Assembly: GCA_004297625.1 (NCBI GenBank)
Contig: SCTY01000068.1
Coordinates: forward strand, 372,001 to 436,000
DNA: 64,000 nucleotides
Source of the DNA: Betaproteobacteria bacterium
GTDB lineage: Bacteria > Pseudomonadota > Gammaproteobacteria > Burkholderiales > SG8-39
Reading direction: 5' to 3'
Positions 53,032 to 61,071 of this stretch are shown piece after piece. Each line of letters starts with the position of its first letter. Positions within the stretch are counted from its first letter, which is position 1. The notes under the pieces were generated by a model. It did no database searches and was not told the DNA's origin. It saw only the letters and a list, made by a program, of their open reading frames with translations. A program made the position numbers and the translations under genes.

Positions 53032-53763
53032 ATGGACAAGACCTGGTTGGGGATTCTATTGACCGCCGTCGCACTGCCGGCGGCGGCGCAATGCGTGAAG
53101 GAGAGCCCGCCGCATGCGGTGGCGCTCCTGGAGCTCTACACCTCGGAAGGGTGCAACAGCTGTCCGCCGGCGGATCAATGGCTGAGCCGGCTGCGCGGCG
53201 ACGGTCCGGGCACCGATTCGGTGGTGCCGCTCGCGTTTCACGTCGATTACTGGGACCGGCTCGGCTGGAAGGACCGCTTCGCCAGCCCGCGCTTCACCGA
53301 GCGGCAATATCTGCTCGCGCGCCAGGCGGGCAGCCGTGCCGTATACACCCCCGGCATATTCTTGAATTTCGCCGAGGTCCGCGCCTTGGGGCGATTCGAA
53401 GAAGCATTGCGAGGCATCAATGCCAGGCCGGCGCGCGCCCATATCCGGCTGGAGCTGCGGCCGCCTTCAGCCTCGCGCCTGCCGATCAAGGCCGATTTCC
53501 GCGCTCCGCCAGGCAGCGAGGCGTTCGTCGCGCTTTACGAGAACCGGCTTTCGACGGACGTGAAAGCCGGCGAGAACCGGGGCGTGACGCTGCGGCACGA
53601 CTACGTGGTGCGCGAATGGATCGGCCCCCTTGACGCTCCGGGGACGTTTCAGCGAAGCGTCGAGCTTCGCCCCGACTGGAAGGCCGCGGACATGGGCATG
53701 GCGGCGTTCGTTCAGAATGGGACGAATGTCTTACAAGCGAGCGCGCTTGCCGCCTGCAGTTGA
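53032..53763 (+). CDS. DUF1223 thioredoxin-like secreted protein
   Basis: A 243-aa exported protein with signal peptide MDKTWLGILLTAVALPAAAQ. LELYTSEGCNSCPPADQWLS is the DUF1223 hallmark, a thioredoxin-like fold with a CxxC pair. FHVDYWDRLGWKDRFASPRF and VYTPGIFLNF are also conserved. The CxxC suggests a periplasmic redox function, but none is proven for the family. It ends 15 nt before the selenocysteine-containing glutaredoxin gene, so the two are probably one operon. Confidence 0.88.
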   Translation: MDKTWLGILLTAVALPAAAQCVKESPPHAVALLELYTSEGCNSCPPADQWLSRLRGDGPGTDSVVPLAFHVDYWDRLGWKDRFASPRFTERQYLLARQAGSRAVYTPGIFLNFAEVRALGRFEEALRGINARPARAHIRLELRPPSASRLPIKADFRAPPGSEAFVALYENRLSTDVKAGENRGVTLRHDYVVREWIGPLDAPGTFQRSVELRPDWKAADMGMAAFVQNGTNVLQASALAACS

Positions 53764-53778
53764 TCTAGACTGATCGGC

Positions 53779-54534
53779 ATGAGCGAGCCGATCAAGGTCT
53801 TCTGGCAGCCGCACTGAACGAGCTGCCTGAGGATCAAAGAGTTCCTCTCGGTCCGTGGGATCGAGTTCCAGTCGATCAACGTCCTGGAAGACGACGCCGG
53901 GAGGGCGGAGCTCGCCGGGCTCGGCGCGCGCTCGGTGCCGGTCGTCGCTCGCGGCGGCCGCTTCGTCTACGCGCAGATCATCGGCGACGTGGTCGAGTTC
54001 CTCGGGCTTGCCGCGCAGACCGGCCCGCAGCTATCCCCTGACGAGCTGGCGCGCCGGCTCGACTCGATACTGGCAGCGGCGCAGCGCTATGCGCGCCAGA
54101 TGCCGGCGGACGCGCTCGAGCGGCAGCTCCCGGAGCGGCCGCGCTCCTATCGGGTGCTGCTCCATCACGTGTTTCAAATCCCGGCCGCCTTCATCGACGC
54201 CATGGAAGGCGGCGCGCTCACCTACGAGAATATGACCGCCGAACCGCCGGCCGACATGCGCACGCCGGCCGCCATCGCCGAGTTCGGCGCCACGGTACGC
54301 CGGCGCGTGGCCGCATGGTGGACCGGACTCGCCGACCGTTCGGGCAGGCAGCCGGTCAGCACCTATTACGGCGTCCAGCCGATGCACGAAGTGCTCGAGC
54401 GCACGGCGTGGCACAGCGCGCAGCATGCGCGGCAGGTGATGTCGCTGCTGGAGCAGCAAGGCATCGCGCCGGAAGGTCCGCTCGGCCCGGCCGAGCTCCA
54501 CGGCCTTCCCGTGCCGGAAAAGCTCTGGGATTAG
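53779..54534 (+). CDS. Selenocysteine-containing glutaredoxin-DinB fusion (in-frame TGA at codon 13)
   Basis: A 251-residue protein when TGA 53815-53817 is read as Sec. It starts MSEPIKVFWQPH, then U-T-S-C, then LRIKEFLSVRGIEFQSINVL and GLGARSVPVVARGGRFVYAQ, a glutaredoxin fold with the CxxC pair changed to UxxC. Residues about 85-250 are a DinB-like four-helix domain (LLHHVFQIPAAFIDAMEGG, RTAWHSAQHARQVMSLLEQQ) with His residues that bind metal in this family. Without Sec decoding, the gene would appear to start at an internal ATG and lose the redox motif. It follows DUF1223 by 15 nt. Confidence 0.88.
53818..53856 (+). promoter_or_regulatory. Candidate bacterial SECIS element downstream of the glutaredoxin UGA
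   Basis: After UGA, ACG pairs with CGU at 53854-53856 and CC pairs with GG. An upper stem GAGGA/UCCUC begins 12 nt after UGA with a 9-nt loop UCAAAGAGU. The lower part is weak. The location matches SelB-dependent elements; binding is inferred. Confidence 0.45.
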
Positions 54535-54537
54535 CGA

Positions 54538-55650
54538 CTACGCCGTTTCGGAGCGCGGCCGCGCAAGCTTCGCGCCGGGCCATACATCCGAGCGGCTGCG
54601 CAGGTACTGCGGCGGATAGTCGAGTTTGACGCCGTAGCGCTCGGCGGCGTGCCAGACCCAGCGCGGATTATCGAGAATTGCGCGCGCCATCGCCACCATG
54701 TCGGCCTTGCCGTCCGCGATGATCGCTTCCGCCTGCTCCGGGTCGGCGATCATGCCGACCGCCCTCACCTTGATGCCGACTTCCTTCTTGATCCGCTCGG
54801 CAAAGGCCACCTGGTAGCCTGGCGCGACCGGGATCCTCGCCGACGGCACGGTCGCGCCGCTCGAGACGCAGATGAAATCGAAGCCCGCGCGCTGCAGCTC
54901 GCGCGCGTAGGCCACGGCGTCCTCCGGCCGCCACCCGCCTTCCACCCAGTCGGTGGCGTTGATGCGGATGCCGAGCGCGCGGTCCTTCGGCCACGCCTCG
55001 CGCACCGCGTGCGCGACTTCGAGCGGAAATTTCATCCGGTTCTTGCCGTATTCGTCCTTGCGCTGATTGGCGAGCGGCGAGAGGAACTGGTGCAGCAGGT
55101 AGCCGTGCGCCGAGTGCAGCTCCAGCTCGTCGAAGCCGATGCGCTTCGCCCGCAACGCCGCGGACACGAAGCTTTGCACGAGGCCTTTGATCTCGGAACC
55201 GTCGAGCTCCTTCGGCGTATGCCAGCCCTCGCCGAAGGGGATCGGCGACGGCGCGACCGTCTGCCACGGCGACTCGCGCGGGCCGAGCGCCTTGCCGCCC
55301 TGCCAGGGCACGTGCGCCGAACCCTTGCGCCCCGCGTGGCCGATCTGGATGCCGATGGGATTCTTCGTGATGCCGCGGTAGACCTGCACCGCGCGCGCCA
55401 TCGCCGCCTCGTTGTGATCGCTGTAAAGACCCGTGCAGCCGTGCGTGATGCGCCCTTCGCGCGTCACGTTGGTCTTCTCGACCACGAAAAGGCCCGCGCC
55501 GGAGCAAGCGAAGCTGCCCACGTGCACGAGGTGCCAGTCGCTCATGCACCCGTCGTCGGCCGAGTACTGGCACATCGGCGAAATCACGACGCGATTCGGC
55601 AGCGTCACGCCGCCGATCTGGATCGGAGTGAACAGCTTAGGGAGCGGCAA
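54538..55650 (-). CDS. NADH:flavin oxidoreductase of the old yellow enzyme family (YqjM-like)
   Basis: A 370-aa FMN-dependent ene-reductase. LFTPIQIGGVTLPNRVVISP and MCQYSADDGCMSDWHLVHVG start the barrel. IQIGHAGRKGS and FDELELHSAHGYLLHQFLSP contain the conserved His/Tyr substrate residues, and MVAMARAILDNPRWVWHAAE the FMN phosphate region. It reduces activated C=C bonds. It overlaps pxpA by 14 nt and shares its operon, though a functional link is unclear. Confidence 0.92.
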   Translation of the reverse strand: MPLPKLFTPIQIGGVTLPNRVVISPMCQYSADDGCMSDWHLVHVGSFACSGAGLFVVEKTNVTREGRITHGCTGLYSDHNEAAMARAVQVYRGITKNPIGIQIGHAGRKGSAHVPWQGGKALGPRESPWQTVAPSPIPFGEGWHTPKELDGSEIKGLVQSFVSAALRAKRIGFDELELHSAHGYLLHQFLSPLANQRKDEYGKNRMKFPLEVAHAVREAWPKDRALGIRINATDWVEGGWRPEDAVAYARELQRAGFDFICVSSGATVPSARIPVAPGYQVAFAERIKKEVGIKVRAVGMIADPEQAEAIIADGKADMVAMARAILDNPRWVWHAAERYGVKLDYPPQYLRSRSDVWPGAKLARPRSETA

Positions 55651-56392
55651 TGTCGATTCCTTTCTCCTTGAATGCCTTCCTGATTGCCTTGGCGAACACG
55701 ACCGCGCCCGCCTGGTCCCCGTGCAGGCACAGAGTGTCCGCGGAAACCGGAATAGGCTTGCCCGACAGCGAGGTGACGTAGCCCGTCTCCACCATCCCGA
55801 GCGCGCGTTCGACCGCCTGGTTCGCGTCCTCGATCATGCCGCCCGGGCGCTCGCGCGGCGCGAGCGTGCCGTCGTCGGAATAGCCGCGGTCGGCGAACAC
55901 CTCGCCTGCGACCCGCAGTCCCTTCTGCTTTCCGATTTCCATCATTTTCGAATTCGATAACGCGTAAAGCATGACCTCTCCGCCGAGGTCCTTCACCGCG
56001 CGCGCCATCGCCTCGGAAAGCGCCTCGTCGTTCGCCGCCATGTTGTAGAGCGCGCCGTGGCACTTCACGTGGTGCAGTCTTGCGCCGGCGGCGCGCGCGA
56101 AGGCCTCCACCGCGCCCGCCTGGTACACGACGAGGTCGTACATGTCCTGCGGCGAGATCTTCATCACCCGCCGGCCGAATCCCTGGAGATCCGGCAGCGA
56201 CGGATGCGCGCCCACCGCGACGCCGTGCTCGACGGCGAGGCGCACGGTCTTGCGGATGGTCGCCGGGTCGCCGCCGTGGAAGCCGCAGGCGATGTTGGCC
56301 GAGCTGATATAGGGCATGACCTCGGCGTCGGCGCCCATTTTCCACGCGCCGTAGCTTTCGCCCATGTCGCAGTTGATGTCGATTCGCTTCAT
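55637..56392 (-). CDS. pxpA: 5-oxoprolinase subunit A (LamB/YcsF family)
   Basis: A 251-aa protein. IDINCDMGESYGAWKMGADA, ISSANIACGFHGGDPATIRK and VGAHPSLPDLQGFGRRVM are characteristic. With PxpB and PxpC it hydrolyses 5-oxoproline to glutamate using ATP. Order on the minus strand is pxpB, pxpC, pxpA, with overlaps of 4 nt, so the subunits are made together. Confidence 0.93.
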   Translation of the reverse strand: MKRIDINCDMGESYGAWKMGADAEVMPYISSANIACGFHGGDPATIRKTVRLAVEHGVAVGAHPSLPDLQGFGRRVMKISPQDMYDLVVYQAGAVEAFARAAGARLHHVKCHGALYNMAANDEALSEAMARAVKDLGGEVMLYALSNSKMMEIGKQKGLRVAGEVFADRGYSDDGTLAPRERPGGMIEDANQAVERALGMVETGYVTSLSGKPIPVSADTLCLHGDQAGAVVFAKAIRKAFKEKGIDIAAP

Positions 56393-57360
56393 TGGCCGTA
56401 ATTCCAGGCGATGCCGCGCAGCGCCGCTTCGAGCCGCTCGCTCATGTGATGCCTGAGCTCCGCCGCGATGCCCAGATCGCAGCGCGCGAAATGCACCGTG
56501 CCGCCCGGCGCGAGCTGCGCGAGCCGCGCCACGTCGGCGGAGGCGATCTCGGCGATGCGCGGATATCCGCCGGTCGTCTGGTGATCCGCCATGAGCGCAA
56601 TCGGCGCGCCGTTCGCCGGCACCTGCACGGTACCGAGCGCGGTCGGCCCGGATAGTATCTCATCGTCCTTCGCGCGCACGAGCGCCGGGCCTGCAAGGCG
56701 AAACCCCATGCGGTTCGAGTCGGGCGCAATGCGCCACACCGTGTCGAGAAACATGCGCTGCGCGTTGCCGTCGAAGCTCCCGTAGTGCTGCCCCTCCAGG
56801 ACATGGATGAGCACCGGCTCGCGGTCCGGGAGCGTGAGCGGCGGCGCCGACCACTTCACCGTGCCGTCCCGGGTTTTCTTGAGCTGGGCAAACCGCCCCG
56901 CTGCCGCGGGGTCGCGCAGCGGCAGAACGTCGCCGTGGCGCAGCGCGCGGCCCTGAAAGCCGCCGAACGCGCCCGGAAGATAGGTACTGCGGCTGCCGAG
57001 GACCGGGTCCACGGCGAAGCCGCCCGCGACCGCCACATAAGCGCGCGCGCCGCGCGCCGCGCGCCCGACGTTGAAGCGGCTGCCGGCCGGCGCGAGCACC
57101 GGCCGGTTGTGCGGAAAGCCGCCCTGGAACTCGGCGCCGCACACCGCGACCAGCGTGTCCTCCTCGAAGGCAAGCTCCGGGCCGATCACCGTGATCTCGA
57201 GCGCGGCCTCGTCGCGCGGATTGCCGACGAGCGCGTTGGCGAGCGAGAGCGCCATCGGGTCCATCGCCCCGCCCGGACAGAGACCCACGTGCTGCAAGCC
57301 ATGGCGGCCGTGATCCTGCAGCGTGGTGAGCAGCCCCGGCCTAAGCACGCGGATGCTCAT
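56389..57360 (-). CDS. pxpC: 5-oxoprolinase subunit C (biotin-dependent carboxyltransferase family)
   Basis: A 323-aa protein beginning at ATG 57360 (MSIRVLRPGLLTTLQDHGRH), which overlaps the pxpB stop; the longer open frame upstream lies within pxpB. GLCPGGAMDPMALSLANALV, YVAVAGGFAVDPVLGSRST and MADHQTTGGYPRIAEIASAD are typical of the KipA/urea-amidolyase-related family. It forms the carboxyltransferase-like subunit with PxpB. Confidence 0.92.
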   Translation of the reverse strand: MSIRVLRPGLLTTLQDHGRHGLQHVGLCPGGAMDPMALSLANALVGNPRDEAALEITVIGPELAFEEDTLVAVCGAEFQGGFPHNRPVLAPAGSRFNVGRAARGARAYVAVAGGFAVDPVLGSRSTYLPGAFGGFQGRALRHGDVLPLRDPAAAGRFAQLKKTRDGTVKWSAPPLTLPDREPVLIHVLEGQHYGSFDGNAQRMFLDTVWRIAPDSNRMGFRLAGPALVRAKDDEILSGPTALGTVQVPANGAPIALMADHQTTGGYPRIAEIASADVARLAQLAPGGTVHFARCDLGIAAELRHHMSERLEAALRGIAWNYGQ

Positions 57361-58067
57361 TGCGCGAGCTTCAGGAATTCTTCGCCGGAAATGGCGCGGA
57401 AGCGCACGCGGTCGCCGGGGGCAAACAGGCTCGGCTCCTGGCGCGCGGCGTCGAACACTTTGAGGGGCGTGCGGCCGATCACGCTCCAGCCGCCCGAAAT
57501 GGCGTAGGGGTACACCACCGTCTGCTCGTTCGCTATCGCGACCGACCCGGCCGGCACCCTCGCGCGCGGCGTCGCGCGCCGCGGCACCGCGAGCTTGGCG
57601 TCGAGGCCGCCCATGTACGCGTGGCCCGGCGCGAAGCCGATCATCAGCACCCGGTACTCGCCGGCGGCGTGGCGCCGCGCCACCTCCTCTACCGACAGTC
57701 CAGCCTTCTTCGCCACCTCTTCGATGTCCGGGGCGTACTGCGCCTCGTAGCACACCGGCACTTCCACGGTGCGCAGCACGTCGTCTGCCTCCGGCAGGCC
57801 TTCCTTCAGGCAGTCGGCGATGAGATTCGCCGCCGCGTGCAACGCGTCGCCGAAGGCGCCGGGATGGTCGGGATCGAAGTGCAGCGCGAGCCCGCCGAGC
57901 GCCGGCACCACGTCGCGGATCCACGGCGCCGCGCGCCCATGCACGGCGAGCGCGAGCCGCTGAACTACCGCGTTGACCTCGAGATCGAGCTTTTCGGAAA
58001 ACTCGATATAAGCGGCGCAATCCCCGAGCGGGATGATTGCAGTCGGCCGCAGATTCGTCCGCGCCAT
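57357..58067 (-). CDS. pxpB: 5-oxoprolinase subunit B (KipI family)
   Basis: A 236-aa protein. TAIIPLGDCAAYIEFSEKLD opens it, and DDVLRTVEVPVCYEAQYAPD, GLSVEEVARRHAAGEYRVLM and IGFAPGHAYMGGLDAKLAVP mark the KipI/Asp-rich domain. It is the first gene of the pxp operon, with a long hairpin repeat upstream. The three-gene set makes assignment to 5-oxoprolinase secure by context. Confidence 0.92.
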   Translation of the reverse strand: MARTNLRPTAIIPLGDCAAYIEFSEKLDLEVNAVVQRLALAVHGRAAPWIRDVVPALGGLALHFDPDHPGAFGDALHAAANLIADCLKEGLPEADDVLRTVEVPVCYEAQYAPDIEEVAKKAGLSVEEVARRHAAGEYRVLMIGFAPGHAYMGGLDAKLAVPRRATPRARVPAGSVAIANEQTVVYPYAISGGWSVIGRTPLKVFDAARQEPSLFAPGDRVRFRAISGEEFLKLAQ

Positions 58068-58084
58068 TAAATCAGCAAACCTGC

Positions 58085-58172
58085 AAAATCAGGGACAGAC
58101 CACGATTTCCCGCCCCGATGGAGCCCAGAAAGCGACTCTAGTCCGAGGAAATCGTGGTCTGTCCCTGATTTT
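58085..58172. repeat. Dispersed hairpin repeat (GGGACAGACC family) with 26-bp perfect arms
   Basis: Arms 58085-58110 and 58147-58172 are exact complements, beginning AAAATCAGGGACAGACC, with a 36-nt loop. It fills the gap between the nitrile-hydratase alpha gene and pxpB. A single half-site with one mismatch is at 49160-49178. Confidence 0.88.
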
Positions 58173-58175
58173 TGG

Positions 58176-58775
58176 TTAATCGTTCGGACCCTTGGGGACT
58201 GCAACGCCGATCATGGAGTCGCGGCTCACGATGGAAGCGAGCCGCTCCTCGCTCCAGCCGTCGGCGCCGGCGGGGCGCATGGGAAGCACCATGTAGCGCA
58301 TGTCGGCGGTCGAGTCGTGCACGCGGATGGTGACGTTCTCAGAAACATGCAGGCCGAATTCGGCAAGCACCGCGCGCGGCTCGCGCACCATGCGCGAGCG
58401 GTAGTTCCTGGACTTGTACCAGTCGGGCGGAATACCCAGCAGCATGCGCGGATAGCAGGAACACAGCGTGCACACGATGGCGTTGTGCACTTCGGGCGTG
58501 TTTTCCACGACGAGCAGCCTGAGCCCCGGAATCTCGAGCCCGAGCTCTTCGCACGCCTTGGTGCCGTCGGCGAGCAGGCGCTTCTTGTACTCCGGATCGA
58601 CCCAGGCGCGCGCAACCACGCGGGAGCCTCGCTCGTAGCCGCGGTTTCGCATCGCCTCCACTTCGGCGGCGATCTCCTCTTCCGTGACGAGGCCCTTCTC
58701 CACCAGCAGCTCGCGGAGGGTGACTTCCATCAGCTGGAAATACGAGAGTGGACGGTAAGTGCCGGTGTCGCTCAT
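58176..58775 (-). CDS. Nitrile hydratase alpha-type subunit (cobalt type; possibly thiocyanate hydrolase gamma)
   Basis: A 199-aa metal-binding subunit. ATG 58775 overlaps the stop of the upstream gene. The claw motif VCTLCSCYP has Cys102, Cys105 and Cys107; Thr between the first Cys pair indicates cobalt rather than iron. The two later Cys are normally oxidised. The partner beta function is split into two genes upstream, as in thiocyanate hydrolase (ScnABC) and toyocamycin nitrile hydratase (ToyJKL). The enzyme hydrates nitriles or a related small substrate; which one is open. Confidence 0.86.
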   Translation of the reverse strand: MSDTGTYRPLSYFQLMEVTLRELLVEKGLVTEEEIAAEVEAMRNRGYERGSRVVARAWVDPEYKKRLLADGTKACEELGLEIPGLRLLVVENTPEVHNAIVCTLCSCYPRMLLGIPPDWYKSRNYRSRMVREPRAVLAEFGLHVSENVTIRVHDSTADMRYMVLPMRPAGADGWSEERLASIVSRDSMIGVAVPKGPND

Positions 58776-59059
58776 ATCTTTTCCAGCCAATGTTGGAAGA
58801 TTTCGACCTCGAGCACGTCGTTCGCGCTGCCGGCGTAGTCGGGCCAGACGTCCTTTTGCAGGAAGCGCACGCGGTAAAGCGGCAGCGCCGGAAGCCCGTC
58901 GCGCATCTGCGCCAGCTCTTCGGGATTAGGGAACGGCCCTAGAACGCGTTCCACGGTTCCCGTGCAGCCGCGGACGTAATACGGCGTGCGCACGTGGCCG
59001 AGCGGATAGGCCTTGAGCACGCGCACGCGCTCGCCGGGACGAAAGAGCGGGTCAGCCAC
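58772..59059 (-). CDS. Nitrile hydratase beta subunit, C-terminal domain as separate protein
   Basis: A 95-aa SH3-like barrel domain. FRPGERVRVLKAYPLGHVRT and YYVRGCTGTVERVLGPFPNP match the C-terminal half of nitrile hydratase beta, and YRVRFLQKDVWPDYAG its end. Overlaps of 4 and 8 nt with its neighbours show it belongs to one operon with the alpha and N-terminal beta genes. Confidence 0.86.
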   Translation of the reverse strand: MADPLFRPGERVRVLKAYPLGHVRTPYYVRGCTGTVERVLGPFPNPEELAQMRDGLPALPLYRVRFLQKDVWPDYAGSANDVLEVEIFQHWLEKI

Positions 59060-59366
59060 GGCTCTGCACCTCCAGCATCTTGCGCGCGAGCTCCCCAGTG
59101 GTGACGACGCCGCGCTGGAGAAGGCACTGGGTGAGCGACACGATCCACTTCTCGTAGTACGCGAGCTTGTCGTAGTCCTCGGGCGGCAGCGCCTCGATGT
59201 TCTTGCGGTGCTCGTCCACGGTGATGACCCTCGGTCCGCCCTTCAGGCCCCAGAGCAGCACCGCGAGGGCATCGACCCTTCGTTCCCATTCCGCATACTC
59301 GTGACCGTGCCGGTCGATTTCGCCGGCCGGCCGGCCTCCAAGATCGTGATAACCGCGCTCCAGCAT
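59052..59366 (-). CDS. Nitrile hydratase beta subunit, N-terminal domain as separate protein
   Basis: A 104-aa helical protein from ATG 59366 (MLERGYHDLGGRP); its start overlaps the stop of the ThDP enzyme. HDLGG, then EYAEWERRVDALAVLLWGLK and YYEKWIVSLTQCLLQRGVVT, match the N-terminal half of nitrile hydratase beta. ATG 59378 is an alternative start. The two-piece beta plus alpha gives a three-subunit enzyme. No activator or cobalt chaperone gene is evident nearby. Confidence 0.84.
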   Translation of the reverse strand: MLERGYHDLGGRPAGEIDRHGHEYAEWERRVDALAVLLWGLKGGPRVITVDEHRKNIEALPPEDYDKLAYYEKWIVSLTQCLLQRGVVTTGELARKMLEVQSRG

Positions 59367-61033
59367 CAGGCCACCCATTCCGAAACCGGCGCCTTCGCTT
59401 CGTGGAGCGGCTGGCACACCACGTCCACGAGCGTCGGCCCGTCGTGATTCAACGCCTGCTTCAGCACCCCTGCCAGCGCCGCCGGCTCGAGCACGCGCCA
59501 GCTCTTCACGCCGAAAGCGTCGGCCACCTTGGCGTGGTCGGTGATGCCGAAGTCGACGGAGAAATAGCGCTGGCCGTAGCCGGTCTTCTGCCCGGCCTTG
59601 ATCCAGCCGTAGACCGCATTGGAGATCACCACGAAGGTGACCGGAAGCTTGAGGCGCACTACGGTCTCCAGCTCCCCGACGCACATGCCGAAGCTGCCGT
59701 CGCCCATCACGGCCACGGTCTTCACCTGCGGCCGGCCCAGATGGGCGCCCACGGCTGCGGCGAGCGAATAGCCGAGCGCGCCGTGCGCCCGGTTCGAGAA
59801 AAATCGGCGGCCTGTGCCGCGCACTTGATAGAAGGCAGAAAAATACGGACACGGCGTGCCTGGATCGGCCACAAGAATGGCGTCGTCGTCGAGAAGGCGG
59901 CCGAGCTCCGCCACCACCCGCTCGGGCTTGATCGGCACATCGTCCGGCGCCGCCAGCGCCTCGAAGGCGGCGAATTTCTCGCGCTTCTTCGCTTCGACGG
60001 ACCAAAGATCGCCTTTTCGTTCGCTCAAGGCCTCGTTGAGGGCGCAGAGCGTGAGGCGCGCGTCACCGACCAGCGGCACATCGACCGGGTAATTGCGCCC
60101 CGGCACCGCGGGATCCACGTCGATGTGGACGATCTTTGCTCCGCCCGGCGCCGGATGGCGCCAGCGTTCCGTGGTCACCGATCCGGCGCGGCAGCCGACG
60201 AAGACAATCGCGTCGGCGGCATCGACCACCGCGCGCGTCTCCCGCGTGCCGCCGTTGGAGCCGACGACGCCGACGGCATAAGGAGAGCGCTCATCGATAG
60301 TGCCCTTGCCGCTCACCGTGGTGGCGACCGGCGCGCCGAGCTTTTGCGCGAATTCGGCGAGCTCGGCCTCCGCACGCGAGATCACCACGCCGCCGCCGCA
60401 AATCAAGAGCGGCGCCTTCGCGCTCCTGAGGACCTTCAAAGCCAGTTCTATGAAAAACGGGTCGGGCGCGACGCGCCGCGACGGGTACGAGCCGAGGGAG
60501 GGATCGGCCCATATCTCGGAGCGATCGACAGGGCCGTTTTGCACGTCGAACGGCAGCGCGATATGCGCGGAGCCCGGGCGGCCGCTCGTCATGGCGTCGA
60601 AGGCCGCGCGGAAGGTGCGCGGAATGTCGGCCGAGCGGTCGAGCACCGCGTTCCACTTGGTGAGCGGCTTCATCAGCGTGCGCTGATCGAGCTCGGTGAG
60701 CGTGAACTTGCTTCTGGAACTTACGGAAATATCCGTATTGATTGCGAGAATGGGGATGGAGGATTCGTTCGCCTCCACCAGGCCGGGAAGAATGTACGTG
60801 GCGCCGCCGCCCGAGGGGCCTTCGCATACGCCCACTCTTCCGGTCACCCGCGCATAGCCGTCCGCCATGTAGGCGGCGTGGCGCTCGTCGCGCGTCAGGA
60901 CATGCTGCAGCGAATTGCGCGCAAGCGCGTCGTAAAGCGGCAGGCTGGTATCGCCGCACAGGCCGAAGACGATCTCGACGCCGTGCGCCTTCAGCATCTC
61001 GACGACCGCCTCGGCGCCCGCGAGCGTCGTCAT
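59366..61033 (-). CDS. Thiamine-diphosphate-dependent enzyme (acetolactate synthase-like)
   Basis: A ThDP enzyme of 555 aa from ATG 61033 (MTTLAGAEAVVEMLKAHGVE); GTG 61051 is also possible. The catalytic Glu is in TRDERHAAYMADGYARVTG. The ThDP-Mg motif is VMGDGSFGMCVGELETVVRL through FVVISNAVYG. The central domain has LLICGGGVVISRAEAELAEF. It could be an acetolactate synthase, a 2-oxoacid decarboxylase or a C-C lyase; no regulatory small subunit is adjacent. It heads the operon with the nitrile hydratase genes, suggesting it acts on the product or precursor of that reaction. Confidence 0.86.
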   Translation of the reverse strand: MTTLAGAEAVVEMLKAHGVEIVFGLCGDTSLPLYDALARNSLQHVLTRDERHAAYMADGYARVTGRVGVCEGPSGGGATYILPGLVEANESSIPILAINTDISVSSRSKFTLTELDQRTLMKPLTKWNAVLDRSADIPRTFRAAFDAMTSGRPGSAHIALPFDVQNGPVDRSEIWADPSLGSYPSRRVAPDPFFIELALKVLRSAKAPLLICGGGVVISRAEAELAEFAQKLGAPVATTVSGKGTIDERSPYAVGVVGSNGGTRETRAVVDAADAIVFVGCRAGSVTTERWRHPAPGGAKIVHIDVDPAVPGRNYPVDVPLVGDARLTLCALNEALSERKGDLWSVEAKKREKFAAFEALAAPDDVPIKPERVVAELGRLLDDDAILVADPGTPCPYFSAFYQVRGTGRRFFSNRAHGALGYSLAAAVGAHLGRPQVKTVAVMGDGSFGMCVGELETVVRLKLPVTFVVISNAVYGWIKAGQKTGYGQRYFSVDFGITDHAKVADAFGVKSWRVLEPAALAGVLKQALNHDGPTLVDVVCQPLHEAKAPVSEWVA

Positions 61034-61071
61034 TTCGACCGCTTTGTTCACGCGGTTATATTAGCGCGGAC

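Noticed and set aside
53779..53935. DinB-like gene starting at internal ATG 53935 (or 53855 in another frame)
   Set aside because: The upstream codons encode a complete glutaredoxin N-terminus in the same frame, broken only by TGA at the redox Cys.
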